Source of the DNA: JAPLKB01 sp964532465
GTDB taxonomy: Bacteria; Desulfobacterota; Syntrophorhabdia; Syntrophorhabdales; Syntrophorhabdaceae
Direction of reading: 5' to 3'
Assembly (NCBI GenBank): GCA_964532465.1
Contig: CAZHHX010000047.1
Coordinates: 1-31,503 of the forward strand
DNA length: 31,503 nt
Shown: piece after piece, positions 16,101-24,608 of the stretch
How positions within the stretch are numbered: the first letter of the stretch is position 1
How the letters are laid out: the number at the start of each line of letters is the position of its first letter
Translations under genes and position numbers: made by a program
Notes under the pieces: model-generated
Databases searched by the model: none
Told to the model about the DNA's origin: nothing
What the model saw: only the letters and a program-made list of their open reading frames with translations

Positions 16101-16821
16101 AGTTGTGCATTTTATCAGCGAAGTAAAAAAATATACCAAAAGTTTCGGCAATGAGAAATCAGTTGCCGATGAAATTATGGAAGCTCTGGAAATAATCCTT
16201 CAATTACCTGCCCTCCAGCGCAACCTTGAAACAACGGCACCGGAACCGTACAAAAAAGCGCTTAGATATATGCATCGCCAGATGGTAAAAAACCAGGATG
16301 TATTGTATGTTCTCTGCGGCTGGTTATTTACCCGTAACCTGGGAAAGATCAACAAAGAAACCGGTTATGAAGATCTGAGCATTATATGGATGGATGAATT
16401 GTTTTTTTGGCAGATAATGGAAAACACATTTAAAAATCTCGGATTTGACAAAGAGCACACGTCGCGGTCATTGACAGTGATAAAGACTCTCAATATCTAT
16501 CAGCATTGGCACAGGGCAACAAAAGAAGAAATAATAGACTCCGTTATGAAACATATATTGAACGATAGCAGTGTCAGATATTTTATACAAATAAACAGCT
16601 ACAAAGACGTTGTCTGGTTCAGCAAAGAGGCATTTGATCATCTTTTGCTTTATATGCTGCTTGTTGCCTCAATTAATCTCTTTACAGATCCGCTAAAAAC
16701 AGAAGCGGAACATATCAAGGACATCTCCGAATGTTACAGCATCTTGAAAGAACTACAACTTATTGCCGAGCAGTCAGGGTATCAGGTGGAAAAAATGATG
16801 GAGACACTAAAGTCGCAATAG
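13177..16821 (+). CDS. large GH13 (alpha-amylase superfamily) glycoside hydrolase or transglycosylase
   Basis: Up to 1214 residues. The GTG at 13177 is the longest start; conserved-looking sequence begins at Met55 (13339, MEFHISRHARDRY), a more likely start given the promoter at 13282. Residues 55-340 form an unusual helical N-terminal domain. A GH13 barrel spans about 345-790 (numbering from 13177): region I DMVPNHVG (448-455), nucleophile Asp568 in RFDAAM, acid/base Glu633 in LLAEAFW and transition-state Asp694 in NNPDERT. All three catalytic residues are present. A beta-sandwich-like part follows (about 790-910), then a long helical C-terminus of about 300 residues. It probably acts on alpha-glucans such as glycogen, in the cytoplasm since no signal peptide follows Met55. 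The exact reaction cannot be read from the sequence. It ends 34 bp before the aryl-CoA ligase gene, possibly one transcript. Confidence 0.8.
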   Translation: MSKTFVPSNRAFHSLFTSVALFSFLCFPLHVINGILTAICTYVSMSQYMTRSSTMEFHISRHARDRYRFDDTLFSITGNVIFANFHAARIFAQKINRKKDLANFPEQAVKAGQVNAMGLIDEILHHVVALYCEQVNPEFIGQSLDWLYQRHGHEKIDKALYAFSDEFPTVAVYKKEITVEAYLNKTIDGIPNRHLVLEEMIMLWLANMNPAFLPFSELFNDIAIKKETIYLEIISDLKEFLDSQPTFGPDNQNLIDMLRSPAIEVPHSLQGQLEYIRERWVKLVHKFVRQLLSTFDLIKEEEKIPFTGPGPTRRFEFTDLAGSELVEIERFSPDREWMPRLILMAKNIYVWLDQLSKEYGHPVTRLDHIPDKELSRLKNQGFTGLWLIGIWERSQVSQKIKQLCGNPDAVPSAYSLFDYVIAADLGGEEAYETLKKRAWEKDIRLASDMVPNHVGIYSKWLIEKPEWFISLDYNPFPWYAFNSQDLSPDDRVSIHIEDHYYNRTDAAVVFKRTDRWTGSEKYVYHGNDGTSMPWNDTAQLNYLNPEVRETMIQTILYVAKKFPVIRFDAAMTLAKKHYQRLWFPEPGSGGAIPTRAEYGLTKSEFNALMPEEFWREVVDRVAAEAPDTLLLAEAFWLLEGFFVRTLGMHRVYNSAFMNMLRDEDNAGYRAVMKKILEFDPEILRRLVNFMNNPDERTAVDQFGKDNKYFGVCILMATMPGLPMFGHGQIEGFTEKYGMEYRRAYKDEAPDQYLLERHQREIFPLLHLRYLFAGIEYFLLYDFFTNSGYVNEDVFAYSNRHENEAALVVYHNKNNAVSGWIKTSVSFSVKKGADSNRELLQKNVGEGLALGTNKGCFTIFRDHISNLEYLRENRELHEKGFYIELSPYSCHVFTDFREVYDNEWEHYSSLNTGLRGQGVVSIEEELKKILMLPMHNSFRELISAEVFRKASNIYMEASMQKIKTLPQPFIEETGQKVVHFISEVKKYTKSFGNEKSVADEIMEALEIILQLPALQRNLETTAPEPYKKALRYMHRQMVKNQDVLYVLCGWLFTRNLGKINKETGYEDLSIIWMDELFFWQIMENTFKNLGFDKEHTSRSLTVIKTLNIYQHWHRATKEEIIDSVMKHILNDSSVRYFIQINSYKDVVWFSKEAFDHLLLYMLLVASINLFTDPLKTEAEHIKDISECYSILKELQLIAEQSGYQVEKMMETLKSQ
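13282..13310 (+). promoter_or_regulatory. candidate sigma-70 promoter for the GH13 gene
   Basis: TTGACT (13282-13287), a 17-bp spacer and TAGCAT (13305-13310). A transcript starting near 13317 would exclude the upstream GTG at 13177 and favour translation from an ATG at 13321 or 13339. Confidence 0.4.
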
Positions 16822-16855
16822 GTTGCCACGGGCAAACCCAAATTAAGGAGGAAAC

Positions 16856-18433
16856 ATGATTCACGGAGGTTCAGCAGAATTTTTCAACGCGGCAGATTAT
16901 TTTGTTGACCGGAATGTGCGCCAGGGCCGGGGCCACAAGGTTGCTGTTTATACTGAATTACGCAACTACACTTATAACGATATCCAGAAAATGACCAATA
17001 AGACAGCGAACGCGCTACGCGAACTGGGGGTTCGCGTTGATGACCGCGTTATAATAATCATGTTGGATGTTCCACAGTTCTATGCCATATTCTATGGCGC
17101 TATCAAAATTGGAGCTGTACCGATACCTACCAATACGATGCTTACACCTGAGGATTACGAGTATTATTTGAACGACAGCCGCGCCAGAATTATTGTGGTT
17201 TCCGAACAGCTTATCCCTGTTATCAAGCAAATAAAGGGTGATCTCAGGTATCTCCGCGATATGATTGTTATCTCGGAGAAAGAGGGAGCCTTTATACCCT
17301 TTAAACAAAAATATAGACACGCGCCGGAGACCATTAAAACAGAGTTTACAATGAAGGACGATGTCGGTTTCTGGCTTTACAGTTCAGGATCAACAGGCGC
17401 TCCAAAAGGCGCCATACACTCTCAATATGATATGGTGGCAGTCTCGGAGTCCTTCGGCCAGGGTGTGCTGAAGCTTACAGAGAACGACATCCTTTTTTCT
17501 GCTGCACGGCTCTTTTTTGCCTATGGTCTCGGTAATTCGGGATATTTACCCTTCTCTGTAGGCGCTTCGACTGTGCTCAGCTCACAGTCGCCTAAACCTG
17601 AAGGTATGTTTCAATATCTTGAAAAGTTCCGCCCTACCATTTTCTTCGGCATACCGACGCTTTACGGCCAGATGCTGGAGCATAAAGAAAAACAGGACGA
17701 GGAAAAGGGCACCACTCCTGACCCTAACGCAAATCATGAATTTTCATCTGTTCGTATCTGTGTTTCAGCCGGGGAGGCTCTGCCTCCGGATATCTATCAT
17801 CGCTGGAAACAGCGTTTCGGCATCGACATTATCGACGGTATAGGCACAACAGAGATGCTCCACATTTTCATTGCCAACCTTCCAGGGGAAGTAAAACCGG
17901 GCTCTACCGGAAAACCTGTACCGGGCTATGAACTGAAACTTGTGGATGATAACGGCCAGGACGTTCCCATGGGAGAGATAGGCATGCTCCTTGTAAAAGG
18001 AGGGAGCGCTGCCCAGCAGTACTGGAGAAAACGGGAAAAAACAAAGGCTACCATGCAGGGCGAGTGGATCAATACAGGCGATAAATACTATATGGATGAA
18101 GAAGGCTATTACTTCTGCGCAGGCCGCGGTGACGACATGCTTAAGGTTGGCGGCATCTGGGTATCTCCTGTTGAGGTTGAGAATTGCATTATGGAACATC
18201 CGGCTGTATTCGAAGTTGCTGTAACAGCCCGAAATGATGAAAACAGCCTTGTAAAACCAAAGGCATGGGTTGTACTGAAAGATGGCCATAATGCGTCTGA
18301 GGAATTAGAGAAGGATATCAAACAGTGGGTTCTGGACCGTCTGGCTAAGTACAAGTACCCGCGGTGGGTTGAATTTGTCAGCGAACTTCCGAAAAGTGTA
18401 ACCGGCAAGATACAGAGGTTTAAACTTCGTTAA
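16856..18433 (+). CDS. benzoate-CoA ligase family AMP-forming enzyme
   Basis: A 525-residue ANL-superfamily enzyme that would activate an aromatic acid with ATP and CoA, the entry step of anaerobic aromatic degradation. Visible motifs: YSSGSTGAPKG (P-loop, about 174-184), FGIPTLYGQML, DGIGTTEM (A5), GEWINTGD (A7), GRGDDMLKVGG (A8, hinge) and the catalytic Lys518 in TGKIQRF. The opening FNAADYFVDRNV and the full layout match benzoate-CoA ligases (badA, bclA and bamY products). 2-aminobenzoate, hydroxybenzoate or cyclohexene-carboxylate are possible alternatives. The start has a strong AAGGAGG. A terminator follows immediately. No other benzoyl-CoA pathway gene is in the window. Confidence 0.88.
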   Translation: MIHGGSAEFFNAADYFVDRNVRQGRGHKVAVYTELRNYTYNDIQKMTNKTANALRELGVRVDDRVIIIMLDVPQFYAIFYGAIKIGAVPIPTNTMLTPEDYEYYLNDSRARIIVVSEQLIPVIKQIKGDLRYLRDMIVISEKEGAFIPFKQKYRHAPETIKTEFTMKDDVGFWLYSSGSTGAPKGAIHSQYDMVAVSESFGQGVLKLTENDILFSAARLFFAYGLGNSGYLPFSVGASTVLSSQSPKPEGMFQYLEKFRPTIFFGIPTLYGQMLEHKEKQDEEKGTTPDPNANHEFSSVRICVSAGEALPPDIYHRWKQRFGIDIIDGIGTTEMLHIFIANLPGEVKPGSTGKPVPGYELKLVDDNGQDVPMGEIGMLLVKGGSAAQQYWRKREKTKATMQGEWINTGDKYYMDEEGYYFCAGRGDDMLKVGGIWVSPVEVENCIMEHPAVFEVAVTARNDENSLVKPKAWVVLKDGHNASEELEKDIKQWVLDRLAKYKYPRWVEFVSELPKSVTGKIQRFKLR

Positions 18434-18441
18434 CAACTTAC

Positions 18442-18457
18442 GCCCCCGCAAGGGGGC
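18442..18457. terminator. bidirectional terminator between convergent genes
   Basis: GCCCCC, a GCAA tetraloop, then GGGGGC form a perfect 6-bp GC stem. TATTTGTATTTTTG follows on the plus strand. It lies 8 bp after the ligase stop and 22 bp before the end of the convergent hydrolase gene. Confidence 0.75.
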
Positions 18458-18478
18458 TATTTGTATTTTTGCATTAAA

Positions 18479-19201
18479 TCAGAGGACAATTTCCATACCG
18501 TCTTCTGCCAGAAGATAGGGGCTGTACAGGACGCCCTTGAAAGTATCCCATTCCGGATAGAGGTGTGAAATAATTACCCTTTCCGGTTGAGCTTTCTCGA
18601 CTACCTTTTTGAGGACATTCAGATTCATATGACCTTTCACCTTCCTTTCAGGGAAAGAGCATTCCGTTATAAGAATATCCGCTTTGTAAGCAAGCTTTGT
18701 GAGATTTCTCGAATAATCGGTATCGCCTGAAAAAACAATCTTTTTCTCCTTTTCAATGCTTATGCCTATGCTCTCTTTATTATGATTTACCTTTGCGGCA
18801 TTGATAACAACATCATTTATTTCCTCCTGCCCTTGATAAATGCTTTTCAGCTTTATTTCATAGGTATTCGGGGAAATCCAGGGATAGACATTAAGAAGCC
18901 CGCCATAGAATTTGTAAATACCAGGTCCTCCGAAAACTGAAAGAGATTTTATTCTCGATTCTATACCGTAATTGCAGGCGAACAAAAATGTTGATAAATC
19001 CGCCGTATGGTCCACATGAAAATGTGTCAGTATAACAATATCAATATCATTTACCATATAGCCGGATTCAAGGAGCCTTCTCACTACTGCCGGCCCGATA
19101 TCTATAAGTATTTTTTGTCCTTCAGTTATAAGAAGATAGGCAGATGAACTCCTGCTTAAGGATGGAACGGATGTGCCTGTTCCAAGGATGATGATTTTCA
19201 T
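18479..19201 (-). CDS. metallo-beta-lactamase-fold hydrolase, RNase Z-like
   Basis: A 240-residue cytoplasmic hydrolase. The N-terminal LGTGTSVPS strand-turn, the zinc motif HFHVDH (His60, His62, Asp64, His65), VFSGDTDYSR (bridging Asp) and the late ISHLYP histidine form the di-metal site of the RNase Z / ElaC-like branch. It lacks the long exosite arm of true tRNase Z, so it is more likely a general phosphodiesterase or other small-molecule hydrolase. The start overlaps the upstream epimerase stop by 4 bp (ATGA), so the two are translationally coupled. Confidence 0.8.
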   Translation of the reverse strand: MKIIILGTGTSVPSLSRSSSAYLLITEGQKILIDIGPAVVRRLLESGYMVNDIDIVILTHFHVDHTADLSTFLFACNYGIESRIKSLSVFGGPGIYKFYGGLLNVYPWISPNTYEIKLKSIYQGQEEINDVVINAAKVNHNKESIGISIEKEKKIVFSGDTDYSRNLTKLAYKADILITECSFPERKVKGHMNLNVLKKVVEKAQPERVIISHLYPEWDTFKGVLYSPYLLAEDGMEIVL

Positions 19202-20151
19202 TGCCCGAGATACCAGTCTACAATTTCTGAAACACCTGCCTGAATATCATATACAGGCTTCCAATTCATCTCTTCTTTTGCTTTTGCAGTATCAAGGGTA
19301 CTGACTCTTATATCTCCCGGTCTGGTAACGCCGCGCCTGGGTTCATAAAATTCATGCGGAATATTCTTCCCTTTTTTGACTATTGCATTAAAAATATGTC
19401 TGTACAAATCAAGGGTGTGCGTGCCCTTGCCTGTTCCAATATTGTACATACCTGTTTTTTCATCCTTTGCGGCTATCAGGCTTGCATTGGCAATATCCTT
19501 GACATAACAATAGTCCCTCACCATACCCCTTTCCTCTTCAGGATAATGGTAAAGAATGGGGTGCTCGCCTGCGAGCATCATCTCAATAAAAATGGATACA
19601 ACACCGGCTTCGCCGTGGGGAATTTGCCTGGGACCATAGACATTACTATATCGCAGGATCATAAATTTCAGACCATACTGGCGGTTATAGAACTTTATAT
19701 ACTTTTCAGAGGCGAATTTTGATATTGCATAGGGAGATGCCGGTTCAGGGATATAGCTCTCATTAGTGGGTACAATATCTGCTTCACCGTATATGGCCCC
19801 GCCAGTTGAAGCGAATATGAATTTTTTAACGTTATATTTTTTAGACAGTTCAAGGAGTCTTATTGTACCTTTGATATTAGTTTCTGCATCAAATAAGGGA
19901 TTCTCAACTGATAACGGCACAGATATCTGGGCGGCATGATGGTTTACAATGTCAAGTTTTTCATTGACAAATACATCTTCCAAATCTTCATCACATATAT
20001 TCTTCACATAAAGCTGTGCTTTTTCATTCCTGTTTTCTTTTTTTCCGGTAGAGAGATCGTCTACTATAGCCACCTCATATCCGCTGGCAACATATAAATC
20101 AACTATATGTGAAGCTATAAAACCGCATCCGCCGGTTACAAGTATTTTCAT
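19198..20151 (-). CDS. NAD-dependent sugar-nucleotide epimerase (UDP-glucose 4-epimerase-like)
   Basis: A 317-residue extended short-chain dehydrogenase. The Rossmann motif TGGCGFIASHI (6-16) binds NAD; the usual GFIGSH has Ala in place of the second Gly. DDLSTG (about 31-36), HHAAQISVPLS, FASTGGAIYG and YAISK (catalytic Tyr and Lys, about 146-150) follow. RYSNVYGPRQ and EPRRGVTRPGD are the sugar-nucleotide binding segments of GalE/WbpP-type epimerases. It probably interconverts UDP-hexoses or uronates for surface polysaccharide. The partner gene downstream is coupled by a 4-bp overlap, an uncommon pairing. Confidence 0.88.
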   Translation of the reverse strand: MKILVTGGCGFIASHIVDLYVASGYEVAIVDDLSTGKKENRNEKAQLYVKNICDEDLEDVFVNEKLDIVNHHAAQISVPLSVENPLFDAETNIKGTIRLLELSKKYNVKKFIFASTGGAIYGEADIVPTNESYIPEPASPYAISKFASEKYIKFYNRQYGLKFMILRYSNVYGPRQIPHGEAGVVSIFIEMMLAGEHPILYHYPEEERGMVRDYCYVKDIANASLIAAKDEKTGMYNIGTGKGTHTLDLYRHIFNAIVKKGKNIPHEFYEPRRGVTRPGDIRVSTLDTAKAKEEMNWKPVYDIQAGVSEIVDWYLGQ

Positions 20152-20702
20152 TTTAACGCCACCTCTCTGCTGAGTATTCTATAAGCACTTTTATAGCACA
20201 AATATACCTTGAGAAAAATTAAAAATGTTATAAACACTTACGGGCGCTATCCACATAGGGTGTTTTGATTAAACATCGACTTTGCATGTATCCCTACTGC
20301 AAGGCAACAACCCGTTTTTACGATCTCTTCAAATATGAAAAAAGGCGCTTTTACCAGGGCCGGGGAATATATCCGAGAGGAATGCAGGAGTACGTATCAG
20401 GTCATTATTTTGACATTTTTGCCATAGCGATTGTCATAAAAATCATAGCGCATCGCTCCTTCATTTGTATAATATAATTAAAACATACGGTTAGCATCAT
20501 CAGGGGAATGGCATCATTCTTGCTTTATCTAAGGCAGTTATGAATAACCCACCCAGTACGCTCCTCCAGAGCCCCTTCCCAACCCCCAAACCTCCCCTAT
20601 CGGGAAGGGGCTCTCTTTTATCGAATCACCCTGAAGGGACCAAACAATTTTTAAGAAAATGCTCTTTAAAATTTGTTTATGAAAAAAATAATTAATGTTT
20701 GA
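20152..20702. other. gene-free region with a GC-rich inverted repeat
   Basis: No ORF here looks real; a 70-codon frame at 20265-20477 has no family features. It should hold the divergent promoters of the epimerase (left) and chemoreceptor-like (right) genes, neither obvious. The inverted repeat at 20568-20614 is the main structure. Confidence 0.4.
20568..20614. repeat. 13-bp perfect inverted repeat, GC-rich
   Basis: AGAGCCCCTTCCC (20568-20580) and GGGAAGGGGCTCT (20602-20614) are exact reverse complements around a 21-nt C-rich loop, followed by CTTTTA. It may be an intergenic repeat family member or a terminator-like hairpin about 90 bp upstream of the next gene. Confidence 0.6.
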
Positions 20703-22511
20703 ATGATAAAAGCCGATAACAAATTTATGAGTTCAGATACGAAGATTTACCGGGCATGGAAAGGAAACCTGGATAAAATATGTTCAGACCTCCATACGCT
20801 GGCTGTCTCTACAGAGGAAGAATTCCTCTCCATCGGGGCCGGATTGAATGACTTTTATACCCGTGCCAGTGATATCTCAAAGATGTCTTCGTCACTTGTC
20901 TCCTCTATGTCAGAAACTGAATTGGCCGCGGCAATGGCAGGCTTCAGAGATCTCCTTGACCGAATGAATCATTATATAAGAGAGACCGAATCAGGATTCC
21001 AGAATGGAACGGAAATCCTCAATAATATTCATTTAAGCATAGGTAATATCTACAAGCCTATGGCAGGCTTCAGAAAAATCGTAAAGACGCTGAGGATATT
21101 CAGCATCTCAACAAAAATTGAGAGCGCACAACTCAATGATGATATGAACGGTTTTGTTAACATAGCTGATGATGTTGAAAAACTGGCAGAACTTATTCAA
21201 TCCAGATTCGTTGATATCATATCTAATGCAGAGTCGCTTAAAACATCTATCGAACAAACACGCAAGCGGGTTTCCGACCTGGAGTTCAAACAGGGCGGCA
21301 AGGTCAAAGCTATTCTCGACAATACCCGAACAACCCTGACCCTACTCACACAAAAAAATGAACTTTCTTCGCAGACAGCTTCCAGTATTTCCGCGGAACT
21401 CGAATATATCTCCGGCAACATAGGAGAAATTGTTACTTCCATGCAGTTCCATGATATTACCCGGCAACAGGTTGAGCATGTAGAAGAAGCGCTCCACGCT
21501 GTGAGTAATAAACTGGTTAATGAAAACCAGGATATGGAAAAAATTATTCAGGAGACAGGGATTGTATGCGAACTCCAGAAGGCCCAGTTAGTAAACACAC
21601 AGGGGAAATTTACCCATGCCGTGGCGAACATTATGGACAGCCTTGGCAGTATTTCAAATAATATTATCAAGATATGCGAAGATGTTAAGAAAGTTGCAGG
21701 GAATGAAGACGAAACATCCTCTTCATTTTTTTCACGTATTGAGTCGGGTGTATCTTCCATGATATCCTCTCTCAAAGAAAATAACGATGCAATCAACGAA
21801 TTGTCTGCGACAACAGACAGCCTTATTCAGACAGTAGGCAGCATGTCCCAATTCGTAAGCGACATAGAAGAAATCAGTATTGAGATTGAGCTTATAGCAT
21901 TGAATGCACGAGTAAAAGCAGCACATACAGGTTCGGAAGGTGCTCCCTTAGGCGTTATCGCAGAGGCAATTCAGAAACTATCCGCTGATGTCAGAATACA
22001 AAAAACTGAAATATCAGATGAACTTCAGAAGATTATTTCCAATGCCGAGAATCTCCACCAGAATATCAACATCAGCACACAAGAACAGTCAACGGAAACG
22101 GGTCGTATACTTACGGATCTCAATACTCTCACTGAAAGATTCCGTATCACAAATGAAACAATTACAACCCTCCTTAAGAAAATAGAAAAAGCAGCGTGGG
22201 GTCTTGCCGGCGATATTAATAATACCCTATCAAACACACATGTAAATGACCTCGTTACCAGGCAAATCAACAATGTCCGTTCCCTTCTCGATTCAATTGT
22301 CTCTCAAGCCCTTGAACTCATGCCCGGAATAGATTTCCGGAAGAATATTGAGACACTGCAACATATGGAAAACAAATATACCATGGAGAGTGAACGGGCA
22401 GTTCACCATTCCTACACAACAATTAATCCGAACGGAACCGGATCAGCGCATACTGCAAAAAAGAGCGAGTATTTCGAAGATGATCCGGGAGATAATGTTG
22501 AGCTGTTTTAG
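20703..22511 (+). CDS. soluble methyl-accepting chemotaxis-like protein with two signalling-hairpin-like segments
   Basis: A 602-residue, almost wholly coiled-coil protein with no signal peptide, membrane segment or HAMP domain. The stretch IELIALNARVKAAHTG...VIAEAIQKLSADV (about 395-430) is a recognisable but divergent receptor signalling tip; canonical tips read IALNAAIEAAR. An earlier, weaker copy, FSISTKIESAQ...IADDVEKLAELIQ, lies at about 137-165. Each is followed by a similar phrase: MQFHDITRQQVEHV (about 247) and VNDLVTRQINNV (about 515). The protein therefore looks like an internal duplication of about 265 residues. It would act in the cytoplasm, perhaps sensing or coupling to CheA/CheW, but no che gene is near. 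The start lacks a clear ribosome site; Met9 (20727) is an alternative. Confidence 0.7.
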   Translation: MIKADNKFMSSDTKIYRAWKGNLDKICSDLHTLAVSTEEEFLSIGAGLNDFYTRASDISKMSSSLVSSMSETELAAAMAGFRDLLDRMNHYIRETESGFQNGTEILNNIHLSIGNIYKPMAGFRKIVKTLRIFSISTKIESAQLNDDMNGFVNIADDVEKLAELIQSRFVDIISNAESLKTSIEQTRKRVSDLEFKQGGKVKAILDNTRTTLTLLTQKNELSSQTASSISAELEYISGNIGEIVTSMQFHDITRQQVEHVEEALHAVSNKLVNENQDMEKIIQETGIVCELQKAQLVNTQGKFTHAVANIMDSLGSISNNIIKICEDVKKVAGNEDETSSSFFSRIESGVSSMISSLKENNDAINELSATTDSLIQTVGSMSQFVSDIEEISIEIELIALNARVKAAHTGSEGAPLGVIAEAIQKLSADVRIQKTEISDELQKIISNAENLHQNINISTQEQSTETGRILTDLNTLTERFRITNETITTLLKKIEKAAWGLAGDINNTLSNTHVNDLVTRQINNVRSLLDSIVSQALELMPGIDFRKNIETLQHMENKYTMESERAVHHSYTTINPNGTGSAHTAKKSEYFEDDPGDNVELF

Positions 22512-22603
22512 AGAGAGCCTGCATCTGTAGTCAAGGAGATTGTACAACTATTCCGTTTCAACGGTAAAGAACCTGCCACTCGGAACTTTTATTGATTTTA
22601 TGA

Positions 22604-22753
22604 GGAAAAGACCGCAGTATCCTGCAAAGGGAAATTTTCCTTGAAGTAAACTCTGATACATTATCTTTACAGTTATTTTCGGATTTCCGTAATTCAAATT
22701 TCTCAGATCTTAAAGAAAATATATTTACCTTATCTCAAGAATGGGTTAAATAA
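22604..22753 (+). pseudogene. start-less open frame upstream of lepA, probable gene remnant
   Basis: A 49-codon frame after a TGA reads like real protein (LQREIFLEVNSDTLSLQ, then NFSDLKENIFTLSQEW) and ends WVK-TAA nine bases before the lepA ATG. It has no ATG, GTG or TTG start; only a CTG is available. It may be the 3' end of a gene whose front was lost, or a frameshifted small gene, since ATGAGGAAAAGACC just upstream starts a short peptide in another frame. Function not recognised. Confidence 0.3.
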
Positions 22754-22762
22754 ATACGCACT

Positions 22763-24562
22763 ATGAAACAAATACGGAATTTCAGCATTATTGCACATAT
22801 TGATCACGGTAAATCAACACTTGCCGACCGTTTGATCCAACATGCAGATCTCGTGGAGGACCGTCAGTTCCGCGACCAGATACTGGATAACATGGATATT
22901 GAACGTGAACGCGGCATTACAATTAAAAGCCAGACCGTCAATCTGCCTTACAAAAACAAAAAAACCGGGGAAGAATTTGAATTCAACCTTATTGATACCC
23001 CCGGCCATGTTGATTTCTCCTACGAGGTTTCACGAGCCCTAGCCTCTTGCGAAGGCGTGTTGCTTCTTGTTGATGCATCGCAGGGAGTGGAGGCGCAAAC
23101 ATTGGCCAATCTCTATGCTGCCATGGAACACAATCTGGTTGTTATCCCGGTTATCAACAAAATTGATCTGCCTTCTGCCGATATTGACAGGGTAAAAGAG
23201 GAGATTGATGGTGAACTTGGTCTTGATGCCGAATCTGCTCTGCTCTGCTCTGCAAAGGAAGGTACGGGCATAGAAGATATCTTTGAAGCAGTGGCCGAAC
23301 GGATACCACCTCCAGGAGGAGATTATGAAAAACCCCTCTCGGCGCTGATTTTCGATGCGCAATATGATTCATTCCGCGGGACAATTATCAGTTGCCGCAT
23401 ATTTAACGGCTCAGTCCGTCCCGGCGATACCATTCGGCTTATGGCCATGGGCACTCAACACAGAGTTGAAGAAGTGGGCATATTCAGCCTGAAGATGGAA
23501 CCAAAAAAGGAACTTTCAGCCGGCATGGTCGGTTACGTTATTGCCGGTATTAAAACGGTAAGCGATACAAGAATCGGCGATACCATAACCCTTGATGCAA
23601 ACCCTTCCAAAGAAGCCTTGCCCGGCTTTAAGGAAGTAAAACCGGTTGTTTTTTCATCTATTTATCCGATTGCTTCTGATGACTATCTGTCTCTTGCAGA
23701 CGCCCTTGAAAAATACAAATTGAACGACGCAGCCCTCGTTTATCAAAAAGACTCTTCGGCAGCTCTGGGGCAAGGCTTCAGATGCGGATTTCTGGGGCTT
23801 CTCCACCTTGAAATCGTCCAGGAACGGCTTGAGCGCGAATTTGATCAATCTATTATTATGACTTCTCCCAGCGTCCAGTATCGCTTTAACCTTACGAACG
23901 GCGAAATAGTTGTTATAGACAACCCGGCCTATTACCCTGAACCTACTGAAATTAAAAAGAGTGAAGAACCCTATATCAGGGCAAGTATTATGATTCCCGA
24001 ACGTTACGTAGGCGTTGTTATGAAGCTATGTATGGACCGGCGCGGAGTAAATTCCCGACTTTCATACCCTACTACGGGCCGTGTTGAAATTACCTTTGAT
24101 ATGCCTCTGGGGGAAGTCATCTTTGATTTTTACGACAGGCTAAAGAGCATCACTCAGGGATACGGGTCTTTTGATTACGAGATTATTGATTACAGGGAAA
24201 GCGATCTGGTAAAACTCGATATACTCGTTAACGGAGAAAAAGTAGACGCACTCTCTATGGTTGTCCACCGCGAACATGCCCGTGAAAGAGGGGTAAAAGC
24301 ATGTGACAGCCTGAAAGATGAGATACCAAGACAACAATTCAAGATAGCAATTCAAGGCGCAATAGGCGGAAAAATCATCTCACGCTCAACAATAACTGCA
24401 TTTCGAAAAGATGTTACTGCAAAGTGTTATGGCGGTGATATCTCACGGAAGAGAAAGCTGCTTGAAAAGCAGAAAAAAGGGAAGAAAAGGATGAAAGTTG
24501 TCGGCTCCGTAGAAATTCCACAGAGCGCTTTCATGGCAGTGTTAAAGACAGATACCGAATAG
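22763..24562 (+). CDS. lepA: elongation factor 4 (ribosome back-translocase GTPase)
   Basis: A 599-residue translational GTPase, the usual LepA length. GTP-binding motifs: AHIDHGKST (G1), RERGITI (G2), DTPGHVDF (G3), NKIDLP (G4), CSAKEGTG (G5). Domain II follows. The LepA-specific C-terminus is complete (GGDISRKRKLLEKQKKGKKRMK, then IPQSAFMAVLK). LepA acts on stalled or mistranslocated ribosomes and in 30S maturation. No strong Shine-Dalgarno precedes the ATG. hemW follows after 46 bp, a pairing common in bacteria. Confidence 0.98.
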   Translation: MKQIRNFSIIAHIDHGKSTLADRLIQHADLVEDRQFRDQILDNMDIERERGITIKSQTVNLPYKNKKTGEEFEFNLIDTPGHVDFSYEVSRALASCEGVLLLVDASQGVEAQTLANLYAAMEHNLVVIPVINKIDLPSADIDRVKEEIDGELGLDAESALLCSAKEGTGIEDIFEAVAERIPPPGGDYEKPLSALIFDAQYDSFRGTIISCRIFNGSVRPGDTIRLMAMGTQHRVEEVGIFSLKMEPKKELSAGMVGYVIAGIKTVSDTRIGDTITLDANPSKEALPGFKEVKPVVFSSIYPIASDDYLSLADALEKYKLNDAALVYQKDSSAALGQGFRCGFLGLLHLEIVQERLEREFDQSIIMTSPSVQYRFNLTNGEIVVIDNPAYYPEPTEIKKSEEPYIRASIMIPERYVGVVMKLCMDRRGVNSRLSYPTTGRVEITFDMPLGEVIFDFYDRLKSITQGYGSFDYEIIDYRESDLVKLDILVNGEKVDALSMVVHREHARERGVKACDSLKDEIPRQQFKIAIQGAIGGKIISRSTITAFRKDVTAKCYGGDISRKRKLLEKQKKGKKRMKVVGSVEIPQSAFMAVLKTDTE

Positions 24563-24608
24563 GGCGAATGCTCCTGCATATTCACATTTTAACGTTTTTA
24601 TAAAATCT

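Noticed and set aside
20265..20477. 70-codon plus-strand frame in the 0.55-kb intergenic region
   Set aside because: TTG start without ribosome site, no recognisable motif. The opposite strand also has only short peptides.
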